A stretch of 59,126 nucleotides of DNA from Porcipelethomonas sp964621265 (lineage in GTDB: Bacteria; Bacillota; Clostridia; Oscillospirales; Ruminococcaceae), in the NCBI GenBank assembly GCA_964621265.1, contig CAZULQ010000009.1, positions 1 to 59,126 of the forward strand. Direction: 5' to 3'. Each line of letters opens with the position of its first letter. Position 1 is the stretch's first letter. The notes beneath the pieces were generated by a model. That model saw nothing but the letters and a program-made list of their open reading frames with translations, was not told the origin of the DNA and made no database searches. The translations under genes were made by a program, and so were the position numbers. Positions 50,476-59,116 of the stretch are shown here, in pieces.

Positions 50476-53073
50476 ATGACAGAAAGAAGCAGCAATACAG
50501 GTGCGTCAGGACGCAGAACACAGAGAAATACTGCGTACTCATCGGGAAGAACTTCCCAGAGACGTACAGCTCCTGCAGGTTCAGGCGCAAGAAAAAGAAC
50601 CGCAACGGGTTCGGGAACAGGTTCATCACCTGCAAGAAGAACACAGGGTACATCACAAAGAACAGGAGGCGCGTCGGGACGCAGACCTGCGCAGGCAAAG
50701 CCACCTGTAAAGAAAAAGAGAAACAGAAAGCTCGAGGTCGTAAAAAAGCTTTTTGCGATTTTAGGTACAACTCTGCTTTCAATGTTCCTTATCGTTGTTA
50801 TAACGGGAACTATCGTTGCAACGGCGCTTACTGTATATGTCCTTGAATTTATGGACGAGAGTACGGACGTTACCATCACAGAGCTTGCGAGCAGTGCAAA
50901 CACCATTGTCTACGCAACGGACGACGACGGCGACCTTGTCGAGCTGTATACAGTAAAGAACAAGGTTCAGCGAATACCTGTTGATATTGACGAGATTCCT
51001 CAGCATGTAAGAGACGCATTCGTGTGCATCGAGGACGAACGTTTCTATTCGCATGAAGGTGTTGACTATAAGAGAACACTTGCGGCGTTTGCCAACATGT
51101 TCATTCATATTTACGATACCCGTCAGGGTGGTTCGACAATCACTCAGCAGCTTATCAAGAACTTAACGGGCGATGACGACCCGAGCCCTGAGAGAAAAAT
51201 CCGAGAAATCTTCAGAGCCATGCAGTTTGAAAAGAAGTACTCAAAGGACGAAATCCTTGAAAACTATCTTAACTATATCGGCTTTGGCGGTCCGACAAAC
51301 GGTATTCAGCTTGCGGCAAACAAGTATTTCGGTAAGGACGTTGGCGAGCTTTCAATTGCTGAAGCGGCATGCCTTGCGGCTATTCCGAAGAGCCCTGAGA
51401 CTCTCAATCCGTTTGCAGGCTATGAGGACGATGAAACAGGCGAATGGGTAAATACAGGTAAGGCGGCAAACAGAGAGCGTCAGGAGAGCGTTTTAAGACA
51501 CATGTATACAAACGGTACAATCTCCTATGACCAGTATCAGGCGGCGCTTGATGAAGAGCTTATCTTTACTGATTCTGAAAAGTACAAGGCTGAAAATGAG
51601 GACGCTGAAGAACAGGAAAAGGCGCTCAAGGCAACATCATGGGTTGTTGACGCAGCGCTCCGTGAATATGCGGCAGTTCTTATGGACGAATACGGCATTT
51701 CTGAAGAAGAAGCCTTTACAAGAATCAATGAGGGCGGTTATCAGATTTATACAACTGTCGATATGGATATGCAGAAATATGTTGAGGAAAAATACCTTGA
51801 CCTGAGCAACCTCATGGACCCAGCATATAACCAGTCAACTGACGAAGAGGGTAACACTATTTATCCGCAGTCAGCCTTTATTGCCCTGAACTACGAGGGT
51901 GAAATCCAGTGCGTTGTCGGTGGTATCGGCGAAAAGAAAGACATGCTCACCTTTAACCGTGCTACAATGTCAAAGAGACAGCCAGGTTCATGTATGAAGC
52001 CGATTTCGACTTATGGTCTCGGACTTTATGAGGACCACATTCACTGGGGAAGTATGTATAAGGACTCTCCGATTGAAGTAGACGGCAAGAAGTGGCCGAA
52101 AAACTATGACGGCTCATGGCCTGGAAACCGTATTCCTGTTGTAAATGCGCTTAAGCGTTCGAGAAATACCGTTCCTGCACAGCTTTGTAAGGAGCTTACA
52201 TCTGAGTCGGTATTCAACTATGCGACACAGAATCTCGGTCTTAACCTTGTTGATATGACAGAGGACGGAAAAACTGACATCGGTTACGCTCCGCTTTCGG
52301 TTGGTGCGCTGACTTACGGTGTTTCGGTTGAAAACTTAGTAAACGCATATCTTCCATACGGAAACGGCGGAACATATTATAAATCACATATTGTAAGCCA
52401 CGTTGAAAAGGGCGATGGTACGCTCGTTTATGAAAACGACGGCAATCCTCGTGAGGCGGTTGACAAGGAAACAGCATATGTTATGAACAAGCTGCTCCAG
52501 GAGGTTATCAAGAGTGGTACAGGTACTGCCGCACAGCTTAACAACAAGACTGTTGCAGGTAAGACAGGTACTTCACAGGACTGGAACGACCTTTGCTTTG
52601 TCGGTCTGACAGAGGACTTTGTCAGCGGTGTATGGATTGGTTATGATACAAAAACACAGCTTAATACAAAGCTTTCATCAGCAAAGGTATGGTATAATAT
52701 TATAGGTGAATACGCTGATGCCATTGAATCGGACAATGAATATCCTGATTGTGATGACGTAATTTCAGCACCAATGTGTGCAAATTCGGGCTGTATTGCA
52801 ACAGGCTCATGTACAAAGAGCGGAACAGGCTACTGGAAATCAACAAACGCTCCTTACTGTTCAAATCATGAAAGCGATGAAGATGAAGAGGACGAGGAAG
52901 AAGAGGAAGAAGAGGAAGATACACCTGCACCGGAACCTGAGCCTGAGCCGGAACCTGAGGATACAGGTTCAATTGAGATTGTACCTCCTCCTGCACCCGA
53001 GCCTGAGCCGGAACCTGAGCCTGAACCGGAACCAGAGCCGGAACCTGAGCCACAGGCACCATTGGTAGAATAG
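50476..53073 (+). CDS. ponA: Class A penicillin-binding protein (PBP1A type)
   Basis: The bifunctional enzyme polymerises and cross-links peptidoglycan. The 865-aa protein starts at ATG 50476 with an AGAGGT site. A Ser/Arg/Gly-rich basic cytoplasmic tail (1-80) precedes one membrane helix (about 92-120). The GT51 domain has EDERFYSHEG (Glu186) and GGSTITQQLIKN. The transpeptidase has Ser505-xx-Lys508, Ser562-Arg-Asn564 and Lys696-Thr-Gly. A cysteine-containing segment, an Asp/Glu run and long EPEP repeats end the protein (52880-53060). The acidic tail is probably surface-exposed; its role is unknown. Confidence 0.96.
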   Translation: MTERSSNTGASGRRTQRNTAYSSGRTSQRRTAPAGSGARKRTATGSGTGSSPARRTQGTSQRTGGASGRRPAQAKPPVKKKRNRKLEVVKKLFAILGTTLLSMFLIVVITGTIVATALTVYVLEFMDESTDVTITELASSANTIVYATDDDGDLVELYTVKNKVQRIPVDIDEIPQHVRDAFVCIEDERFYSHEGVDYKRTLAAFANMFIHIYDTRQGGSTITQQLIKNLTGDDDPSPERKIREIFRAMQFEKKYSKDEILENYLNYIGFGGPTNGIQLAANKYFGKDVGELSIAEAACLAAIPKSPETLNPFAGYEDDETGEWVNTGKAANRERQESVLRHMYTNGTISYDQYQAALDEELIFTDSEKYKAENEDAEEQEKALKATSWVVDAALREYAAVLMDEYGISEEEAFTRINEGGYQIYTTVDMDMQKYVEEKYLDLSNLMDPAYNQSTDEEGNTIYPQSAFIALNYEGEIQCVVGGIGEKKDMLTFNRATMSKRQPGSCMKPISTYGLGLYEDHIHWGSMYKDSPIEVDGKKWPKNYDGSWPGNRIPVVNALKRSRNTVPAQLCKELTSESVFNYATQNLGLNLVDMTEDGKTDIGYAPLSVGALTYGVSVENLVNAYLPYGNGGTYYKSHIVSHVEKGDGTLVYENDGNPREAVDKETAYVMNKLLQEVIKSGTGTAAQLNNKTVAGKTGTSQDWNDLCFVGLTEDFVSGVWIGYDTKTQLNTKLSSAKVWYNIIGEYADAIESDNEYPDCDDVISAPMCANSGCIATGSCTKSGTGYWKSTNAPYCSNHESDEDEEDEEEEEEEEDTPAPEPEPEPEPEDTGSIEIVPPPAPEPEPEPEPEPEPEPEPEPQAPLVE

Positions 53074-53081
53074 GAGACATT

Positions 53082-54200
53082 TTGAATAATAAACTTAAAT
53101 TTAGCTGTCCGTGTCATTTCGGACTTGAAAGCGTGCTGAAATTTGAAGTAAACAAAATCGGCGGCGAAAATATTGAAGTCAAGGACGGAAGAGTCAGCTT
53201 TGAGGGCGGCTTTGATATCCTTGCAAGAGCCAATCTCTGCCTTTCAACGGCAGAGAGAGTGCTGATTGTTCTTGCGGAATTCCGCGCAACAACGTTTGAA
53301 GAGCTTTTCCAGGGCGTGAAGAAAATTCCTCTTGAGGATTTTATCGGCATGAAGGACGCCTTCCCTGTTAAGGGACATTCCCTTAATTCTGCGCTTCACA
53401 GTATCCCTGACTGTCAGTCGATTATAAAGAAGGCGGCTGTTGAACGCCTTAAATCGAAGTATCACACAGGCTGGTTTGAGGAAACAGGCGCAGTTCATCA
53501 GATACAGTTCAGCATACTCAAAGACAATGTTATAATTTATCTTGATACAAGCGGTGCGGGACTTCACAAGAGAGGCTACCGCAGAAATTCAAATGCCGCA
53601 CCAATCAAGGAAACCCTTGCAGCAGGCATTATTGACCTTGCAAGAGTGAGAAGCAACAGTATTGTCTGCGACCCGTTCTGCGGAAGCGGTACATTCCTTA
53701 TTGAGTCAGCACTCAAGGCGCTTAACATTCCGCCTTGTATAAACAGGCGTTTTGCCGCTGAAAAATGGGACTGCATACCTCAGAAGGTGTGGCAGGAGGA
53801 AAGACAGAGGGCGATAGGCCTTGTCAACAAGGAGGCAGATTTCAAGGCACTTGGCTTTGATATTGACCCTGAGGCGGTTTCGCTTTCCATTGAAAATGCG
53901 AAAAAAGCGGGCGTCAAGACAAGAATCAGAATCGAAAATGCTGATATCTGCGACTTTGAACCTGTTGAAAACGCTATTACAATCTGCAATCCGCCGTATG
54001 GCGAGAGAATGCTGGAAATCCGTGAGGCTGAACAGCTTTATGAACAGATGGGCAGAGTTATGAATCCGTCAAAGGAAAATCCTTGCTACATAATCTCTCC
54101 GCATGAGGAGTTTGAGCAGTTCTTCGGCAAGAAGGCTGATAAAAAGCGCAAGCTCTATAACGGAATGATAAAATGTAATCTTTATATGTATTTTAAATAA
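53082..54200 (+). CDS. THUMP-domain class I rRNA N2-guanine methyltransferase (RlmL/YpsC-like)
   Basis: The TTG start has a GGAGA site and lies 8 nt after the PBP stop. The 372-aa protein has an N-terminal ferredoxin-like/THUMP region (1-155) and a Rossmann methyltransferase domain with DPFCGSGTFLIE for SAM binding and the catalytic NPPYGER (N4/N2-type NPPY). This is the UPF0020 family, whose Bacillus member YpsC modifies 23S rRNA. The exact site is inferred. Confidence 0.92.
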   Translation: MNNKLKFSCPCHFGLESVLKFEVNKIGGENIEVKDGRVSFEGGFDILARANLCLSTAERVLIVLAEFRATTFEELFQGVKKIPLEDFIGMKDAFPVKGHSLNSALHSIPDCQSIIKKAAVERLKSKYHTGWFEETGAVHQIQFSILKDNVIIYLDTSGAGLHKRGYRRNSNAAPIKETLAAGIIDLARVRSNSIVCDPFCGSGTFLIESALKALNIPPCINRRFAAEKWDCIPQKVWQEERQRAIGLVNKEADFKALGFDIDPEAVSLSIENAKKAGVKTRIRIENADICDFEPVENAITICNPPYGERMLEIREAEQLYEQMGRVMNPSKENPCYIISPHEEFEQFFGKKADKKRKLYNGMIKCNLYMYFK

Positions 54201-54204
54201 AAAT

Positions 54205-54245
54205 AAAGACTGTTCAGAAATGACTCGGCTGAACAGTCTTTTTGG
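54205..54245 (+). terminator. Terminator of the PBP-methyltransferase operon
   Basis: Stem AAAGACTGTTCAG/CTGAACAGTCTTT with an 11-nt loop, followed by T residues. Confidence 0.88.
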
Positions 54246-54272
54246 TAAATTATTTATTTTTAAAAATACCCC

Positions 54273-54301
54273 TTGCAATAATCGTTGTAAAATGTTATTA
54301 T
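54273..54301 (+). promoter_or_regulatory. Promoter of the cellobiose phosphorylase gene
   Basis: TTGCAA (54273-54278), 17-bp spacer, TATTAT (54296-54301) with TGT extended -10. Confidence 0.75.
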
Positions 54302-54354
54302 AAGAATAGCTATATATGCAATAAATTTTTATGAAATATAAGGAGAATATGCCA

Positions 54355-56763
54355 ATGAACTATGGTTACTTTGACCTGAAAAACAAGGAGTATGTTATCA
54401 CTAAGCCTGATACTCCTGCACCATGGGTAAACTATCTCGGTTCACCTGAATACGGTGCAATCATTTCAAACAATGCGGCGGGCTACAGCTTTGTAAAGTC
54501 GGGCGCAAACGGAAGAATCAGCCGTTACCGCTTCAACTCAATGATGTCCCTCCCCGGTCGTTATATCTACATCAGAGATAACGACACAGCAGATTACTGG
54601 TCAGCTTCATGGCAGCCTGTCGGCAAGCCAATGGACAAGTACAAGAGCGAATGCCGCCATGGTACTGCCTATACAGTAATCAGCTCAGAATACGAAAACA
54701 TCAAGGCTGAAACAACTTACTACGTTCCGAACGGTGCAACATACGAAGTATGGAACGCTAAAATCACAAACAATGACTCAAAGGCAAGAAAGCTTTCAGT
54801 TTTCGGCTTTGTTGAGTTCACAAACGACAATAACTACGAACAGGACCAGGTTAACCTTCAGTATACACTCTTTATCACAAGAACAAGCTTTGAAGGTAAC
54901 AAGATTTTACAGCATATCAACGAAAACTCAGGCAAGGACGAAACAGGCTCAAACCACAGAGAAAGATTCTTTGGTATGGTTGGTGCGGACGTAAACGCTG
55001 CCTGCGGTAATCTTGACAACTTCATCGGTTCATACAGAACCTACTCAAATCCTGCTATGGTTGAAAACGGCAAGCTTGACGGTTCAATGAACTTCAACTC
55101 AAATGCCTGCGGTGCGCTTCAGTCTGACATCACTCTTGAACCGGGTCAGACAATTGAGCTCGTTTACATTCTCGGTCAGAAGGACAACGCACAGGCTGAC
55201 GCTATCCTCAATGAATACAAGAAGGCAGGCAAGTGCGCAGAAGAAATCGCTGAGCTCAAGAACTACTGGCACGCAACTCTCGACCGTTTCCAGGTTGAAA
55301 CACCATCAGATGAGTTCAACAACATGATTAATGTATGGAACGCTTTCCAGTGCTTTATCACATTTATCTGGTCAAGAGCGGCTTCATTCGTATACTGCGG
55401 ACTCAGAAACGGCTACGGATATCGTGATACAGTACAGGATATCCAGGGTATCATTCACTTAGACCCTGAAATGGCGGCTGATAAGATAAGATTCATGCTT
55501 TCAGCACAGGTTGACAACGGCGGCGGTCTGCCACTCGTTAAGTTCAATCACAATGCAGGACACGAAACATGCCCTGATGAAAACGATGAAAACTCAGTAT
55601 ACGCCAAGGAAACAGGTCACCCTTCATACCGTGCGGACGACGCTCTCTGGCTGTTCCCGACAATCTTAAAGTATATCGGTGAAAGCGGAAACAAGGGCTT
55701 CCTTGATGAAGTTATCGTTTATGCAAACGGTGGCGAGGACACTGTTTACAACCACTTAAAGAAGGCTATCGAGTTCTCAATGAACAGACTCGGTGCAAAC
55801 GCTATGCCAGCTGGTCTCCACGCTGACTGGAACGACTGTCTCAGAATGGGTGCAAAGGGCGAATCTACATTCGTTGCATTCCAGCTTTACTACGCTATGA
55901 GCGTTATCAAGGATATGGCGGCTGACAAGAACGACAGCGAATATATTGCATATATAGAAAAGGTACAGGCTGAGCTTGGCGCTTCACTTGACAAGTGCTG
56001 GGACGAAGACAGATTTATCAGAGGTATCAGAGAAGACGGCGTAATCGTTGGTGCCAAGAAGGACCCTGAGGCTAATATGTGGCTCAACCCACAGAGCTGG
56101 AGCGTTATTTCAAAGTTTGCTTCAAAGGAACAGGCTGAAAAGGCTCTTAACAGCGTTCACGAAATCCTCAATACACCATATGGTGCTAAGCTTCTCGAGC
56201 CCCCATACAAGGAACACTACTTCGACGGTGCGCTCATGCACATCTTCAATGCTGACACAAAGGAAAACGGCGGTATTTTCTCACAGTCACAGGGCTGGAT
56301 TATCCTTGCCGAAGCACTTATGGGTCACGGTAACAGAGCATTTGAATACTTCATGGAAAGCTCGCCTGCTGCAATGAATGACAAGGCTGAAATCCGTGTT
56401 CTTGAACCATACGCACACGGTCAGTTTACAGAAAGTAAGCGTTCACCATTTGAGGGACGTTCACACGTTCACTGGCTCACAGGTACAGCTTCAACAGTTA
56501 TGGTAGGCTGTGTTGAGGGTATCTGCGGTATGCGTCCTGACGCTGACGGACTTGCAATTTCACCTGCTATTCCATCTGAATGGGACGGCTTTAAGATTGA
56601 AAAGACATTCCGTGGCAAACAGCTTTCAATTGACGTTCAGAACCCTGACCACGTTGAAGGCGGCGTAAAGGAAATCACACTCAATGGCGAAAAGCTTGAC
56701 GGAAACTACGTTCCTGCTTCAAAGCTTGCTGCTGAAAACAAGATTACAGTTGTAATGGGATAA
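54355..56763 (+). CDS. Cellobiose phosphorylase (GH94)
   Basis: The enzyme splits cellobiose with phosphate into glucose 1-phosphate and glucose, saving ATP. The ATG at 54355 (MNYGYFDLKNKEYVITKPDTP) matches the usual family start and has an AAGGAG site 9 nt upstream; in-frame ATGs at 54331 and 54349 are less likely. The 802-aa protein has the N-terminal beta-sandwich with APWVNYLGSPEYG, a helical linker and the (alpha/alpha)6 barrel with GYGYRDTVQD and HADWNDC (general acid probably Asp494). No signal peptide is present, so it acts in the cytoplasm. Cellobiose is favoured over cellodextrin by length and start, but this is not proof. Confidence 0.93.
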   Translation: MNYGYFDLKNKEYVITKPDTPAPWVNYLGSPEYGAIISNNAAGYSFVKSGANGRISRYRFNSMMSLPGRYIYIRDNDTADYWSASWQPVGKPMDKYKSECRHGTAYTVISSEYENIKAETTYYVPNGATYEVWNAKITNNDSKARKLSVFGFVEFTNDNNYEQDQVNLQYTLFITRTSFEGNKILQHINENSGKDETGSNHRERFFGMVGADVNAACGNLDNFIGSYRTYSNPAMVENGKLDGSMNFNSNACGALQSDITLEPGQTIELVYILGQKDNAQADAILNEYKKAGKCAEEIAELKNYWHATLDRFQVETPSDEFNNMINVWNAFQCFITFIWSRAASFVYCGLRNGYGYRDTVQDIQGIIHLDPEMAADKIRFMLSAQVDNGGGLPLVKFNHNAGHETCPDENDENSVYAKETGHPSYRADDALWLFPTILKYIGESGNKGFLDEVIVYANGGEDTVYNHLKKAIEFSMNRLGANAMPAGLHADWNDCLRMGAKGESTFVAFQLYYAMSVIKDMAADKNDSEYIAYIEKVQAELGASLDKCWDEDRFIRGIREDGVIVGAKKDPEANMWLNPQSWSVISKFASKEQAEKALNSVHEILNTPYGAKLLEPPYKEHYFDGALMHIFNADTKENGGIFSQSQGWIILAEALMGHGNRAFEYFMESSPAAMNDKAEIRVLEPYAHGQFTESKRSPFEGRSHVHWLTGTASTVMVGCVEGICGMRPDADGLAISPAIPSEWDGFKIEKTFRGKQLSIDVQNPDHVEGGVKEITLNGEKLDGNYVPASKLAAENKITVVMG

Positions 56764-56779
56764 TATTACAAATATAAAA

Positions 56780-56804
56780 GAGCGTTCTTTATGAACGCTC
56801 TTTA
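56780..56804 (+). terminator. Terminator of the cellobiose phosphorylase gene (repeat copy 1)
   Basis: GAGCGTTC/GAACGCTC stem with a TTTAT loop, exit TTTA. The same 25 bp recur at 57101-57125. Confidence 0.8.
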
Positions 56805-56880
56805 AACTGTAGAAAAATCTTATTTTGATTATTTTGCCGATTAAATCGGCAGATTTGATCCAAGAAAAAAGATAATAAAG

Positions 56881-57050
56881 GGACGCTTTCTCTTGCAAAG
56901 CGTCCCCTCTTGAAAAACAGCCCACTGGGCTGTTTTGTCAATTCACCCCTTGTAAATACGCCGTTGAGGCAAGGTGTTTCGCCGTCTGCGGACGGCAACG
57001 AGTGGCACCGCCCCTCGACCCCGCAAGCCTTTGAAAAGGCTTGACCGAAA
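56881..57050. repeat. Gene-free region with stacked hairpins
   Basis: The gap 56764-57132 contains no supportable gene. It holds GGGACGCTTT/AAAGCGTCCC (about 56881-56908, related to the ridA terminator at 22001), ACAGCCCA/TGGGCTGT (56919-56934), GCCGTC/GACGGC (about 56981-56996) and AAGCCTTT/AAAGGCTT (57026-57042). The minus strand carries a short open frame with a FKRGRFARESVPL-like segment that I take to be repeat-derived. Confidence 0.5.
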
Positions 57051-57100
57051 CTTTTAAATTTGCAATTTTTATTTTCAAAAGACTTTTTCGATAAACTAAA

Positions 57101-57125
57101 GAGCGTTCTTTATGAACGCTCTTTA
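57101..57125. terminator. Second copy of the GAGCGTTC hairpin, downstream of the XRE gene
   Basis: Identical over 25 bp to 56780-56804. It lies just past the 3' end of the minus-strand XRE gene and can terminate it. Confidence 0.75.
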
Positions 57126-57132
57126 TTGTTCT

Positions 57133-57741
57133 TTATTTACTGAGTCTTCTTTTGCACCAGCCCTTTTTGCCGCATTCAGGGCATTTAAGACGGCGGCGTG
57201 TGATAGTGTGCATGCCAAGCATATAGCCTTTTGTTGTCGGCACAAATCTCGTTTTGCAGTGCGGACATTCATATGTACCTGCGCTCATTTCAAGCAGTGC
57301 GGCGCTGAATAACCCGCCAAACAGCACAACAAGACCCACTGCAATAAGTACTCCTCTGAGTGTATCCGACATCTCAAGCTTTTCTGTGAGCAGTATGATA
57401 GTAAGACTTGCAATAAGTGTCACAACCACCATTATTAATGTGATGACGATTTTTTTCTTGTTTTCTCTGATTTCCTTTTCAATAACTTTCATAATATTAT
57501 CCTCCGCTTTCTCTTTAAAATCGGAGTCGGAAATTTTCTCGGCCGCAAACAGTTCGTTTATGCTTATGTCAAGTGCGTTGCACAGCGGCTGTATGAGCGA
57601 CACCTCGGGAAAGCCTTTTCCGCATTCCCATTTGCTTACAGTCTTGTCGCTGATGTTTAAGATTTCCGCAAGCTGACGCTGTGTGAGTGAACGCTCGTGA
57701 CGCACGCCTGCAATAAATTTTCCTGTTTTAATCTGGTCCAT
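57133..57741 (-). CDS. XRE-family regulator with membrane helices and zinc-ribbon
   Basis: The 202-aa protein has an N-terminal Cro/XRE helix-turn-helix (about 5-60, LTQRQLAEILNISDKTVSKW). A linker and two membrane helices (about 97-119 and 128-148) follow. The C-terminal tail is a zinc-ribbon (YECPHCKTRF and LKCPECGKKGW, two CxxC pairs). HTH and tail would both face the cytoplasm with an even number of helices. Such membrane-tethered regulators occur in Clostridia, but no target is apparent. The start has GGAGG upstream. Confidence 0.88.
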   Translation of the reverse strand: MDQIKTGKFIAGVRHERSLTQRQLAEILNISDKTVSKWECGKGFPEVSLIQPLCNALDISINELFAAEKISDSDFKEKAEDNIMKVIEKEIRENKKKIVITLIMVVVTLIASLTIILLTEKLEMSDTLRGVLIAVGLVVLFGGLFSAALLEMSAGTYECPHCKTRFVPTTKGYMLGMHTITRRRLKCPECGKKGWCKRRLSK

Positions 57742-57786
57742 GTCCGACCTCCTGTAATGATAATATCATAAGCTCTGAAAAAATAA

Positions 57787-57839
57787 CACCCATGCTCCGT
57801 AGAATTGCGGAAAAAGCATACTCTACGGAGCGTAGGGTG
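57787..57839 (-). terminator. Long stem between the amidohydrolase and XRE genes
   Basis: CTCCGTAGA/TCTACGGAG (57795-57803 with 57822-57830) extended by CACCC/GGGTG. The minus-strand exit is TTATTTTTTC, so it can end the amidohydrolase transcript. Confidence 0.75.
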
Positions 57840-57863
57840 GCGTAACTGCGCCGTTTGCGGCGA

Positions 57864-58661
57864 TTATATACCAAGCAGCTTTTGTGCGTTTTTATAGAAA
57901 ATATATTCCTTTTCCTCGTCGGAAAGCGGCAGCTTCTTCACCATTTCGATTTCGTTTTCAGGGTCGTCCCACGGGCAGTCGCTTCCGAGAAGTATTCTCT
58001 TTGCACCGTGCTTTCTGATAATACGCATAAGAATATCCTCGCCGATTTCACCTGCAACAACGCCGAGGTCGAAATAGATATTGCCCGGTCTTCCAGCAAG
58101 ATGACGTTCAACCTGTTCCCAGCGGTACATACCGCCCATGTGTGCGCATATCATGATAAGGTCAGGGAATGCCTTGTGAACATTTTTAAGTCCCTCGGGA
58201 GTGCAGTGGATAAAGTCGGGCGAAAGAGGGTCATAGCCTGCATGGAAAAGTACAGGCATTTTCATTTCCGAGCATTTTTCATAAATCGGAAAGACCTTTT
58301 TGTCGTCAACTATGAAATTCTGGTAATCGGGATGAAGCTTTATTCCGTAAAGACCCATTTCCTTTATTTTATCGAGCCATTCGAGTGCGTCATCGCCGTC
58401 GGGATGAACACTGCCGAAGGCGTAAATTCCGTTTTTGTTGTTGACTTCGGCCGCCCAGCTGTTAATAACCTCGTGCTGGGTAGGCTTTGTGGCGATTGTG
58501 AGCAGTACTGCGCCGCTGACGCCTTTTTTCTTCATCTTGTCTATAAGTCCGCCGAGCGAACCGTCTGTGCATGGGCTGAAGCCTGAAGTGGCAGTAAGCC
58601 CCGCCATTGCTTTCTCAACTATTTTATCTGAAAATGCATGTGTGTGAAAATCAATATACAT
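57864..58661 (-). CDS. Amidohydrolase family (TIM-barrel) protein
   Basis: The 265-aa protein begins with YIDFHTHAFSD, the HxH metal motif, and has GIKLHPDYQ, LFHAGYDPL (metal His), MICAHMGG and LLGSDCPWDDPE (catalytic Asp). This set fits the amidohydrolase-2 family of metal-dependent hydrolases and decarboxylases rather than TatD. The substrate is unknown. The neighbours give no clear hint. Confidence 0.87.
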   Translation of the reverse strand: MYIDFHTHAFSDKIVEKAMAGLTATSGFSPCTDGSLGGLIDKMKKKGVSGAVLLTIATKPTQHEVINSWAAEVNNKNGIYAFGSVHPDGDDALEWLDKIKEMGLYGIKLHPDYQNFIVDDKKVFPIYEKCSEMKMPVLFHAGYDPLSPDFIHCTPEGLKNVHKAFPDLIMICAHMGGMYRWEQVERHLAGRPGNIYFDLGVVAGEIGEDILMRIIRKHGAKRILLGSDCPWDDPENEIEMVKKLPLSDEEKEYIFYKNAQKLLGI

Positions 58662-58755
58662 CTTTAAATCTCCTGTCCTGAAATCTACATATTATATAGT
58701 ATACCCTGTTTTTTGATTTGTCAATATTATTTTTGCCCAAAGCACAAAAAAACAC

Positions 58756-58783
58756 TTGCATTTTTCCGAAAATGTGATACAAT
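58756..58783 (+). promoter_or_regulatory. Promoter of the ferredoxin gene
   Basis: TTGCAT (58756-58761), 16-bp spacer, TACAAT (58778-58783) with TGA extended -10. Confidence 0.7.
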
Positions 58784-58843
58784 ATAAGTAAGACATACGC
58801 AGAAGTGCTGTGTATGCGACTATATAACGGAGGTGTTTCCTAA

Positions 58844-59014
58844 ATGGCATACGTAATTTCAGACGAATGCATCGGTTGTGGTGCATGTGCAGCTGATTGC
58901 CCTGTTGAAGCTATTGCAGAAGGCGACGGCAAGTACGTTATCGACGCTGAAAAGTGCATCGATTGTGGCGCTTGTGCAGGTTCATGTCCAGTAGACGCTC
59001 CTGCTGCTCAGTAA
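58844..59014 (+). CDS. 2[4Fe-4S] ferredoxin
   Basis: The 56-aa protein is a clostridial ferredoxin with two CxxCxxCxxxCP cluster motifs: CIGCGACAADCP and CIDCGACAGSCP. It carries low-potential electrons for pyruvate:ferredoxin oxidoreductase, hydrogenase and similar enzymes. The GGAGGTG site lies 8 nt before the ATG. It is a monocistronic gene with its own promoter and terminator, as is usual for the abundant housekeeping ferredoxin of Clostridia. Confidence 0.97.
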   Translation: MAYVISDECIGCGACAADCPVEAIAEGDGKYVIDAEKCIDCGACAGSCPVDAPAAQ

Positions 59015-59035
59015 TTTAAACTGAATACTTAAAAT

Positions 59036-59067
59036 AAGCTCTCCTTTTATGAGAGCTTGTTTTTTTG
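59036..59067 (+). terminator. Terminator of the ferredoxin gene
   Basis: Stem AAGCTCTC/GAGAGCTT followed by GTTTTTTT. Confidence 0.9.
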
Positions 59068-59087
59068 ACGTGCCATTGATTTTCCTG

Positions 59088-59116
59088 TTGCATAAACAAA
59101 TAAAAAATGTTATAAT
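59088..59116 (+). promoter_or_regulatory. Promoter of a gene beyond the window end
   Basis: TTGCAT (59088-59093), 17-bp spacer, TATAAT (59111-59116) with TGT extended -10. The gene it serves lies outside the window. Confidence 0.75.

Noticed and set aside
52930..53060. Possible CRISPR-like or tandem DNA repeat
   Set aside because: The short repeats are in-frame Glu-Pro codons in the PBP tail with no spacers.
52866..53117. Ser/Gly-repeat frame on the strand opposite the PBP tail
   Set aside because: It is the mirror of the EPEP-coding repeat of the PBP and has no start signals of its own.
56789..56998. Short minus-strand frame with FKRGRFARESVPL-like residues
   Set aside because: It runs through several hairpins of the repeat block, lacks a ribosome binding site and is best explained as repeat DNA.
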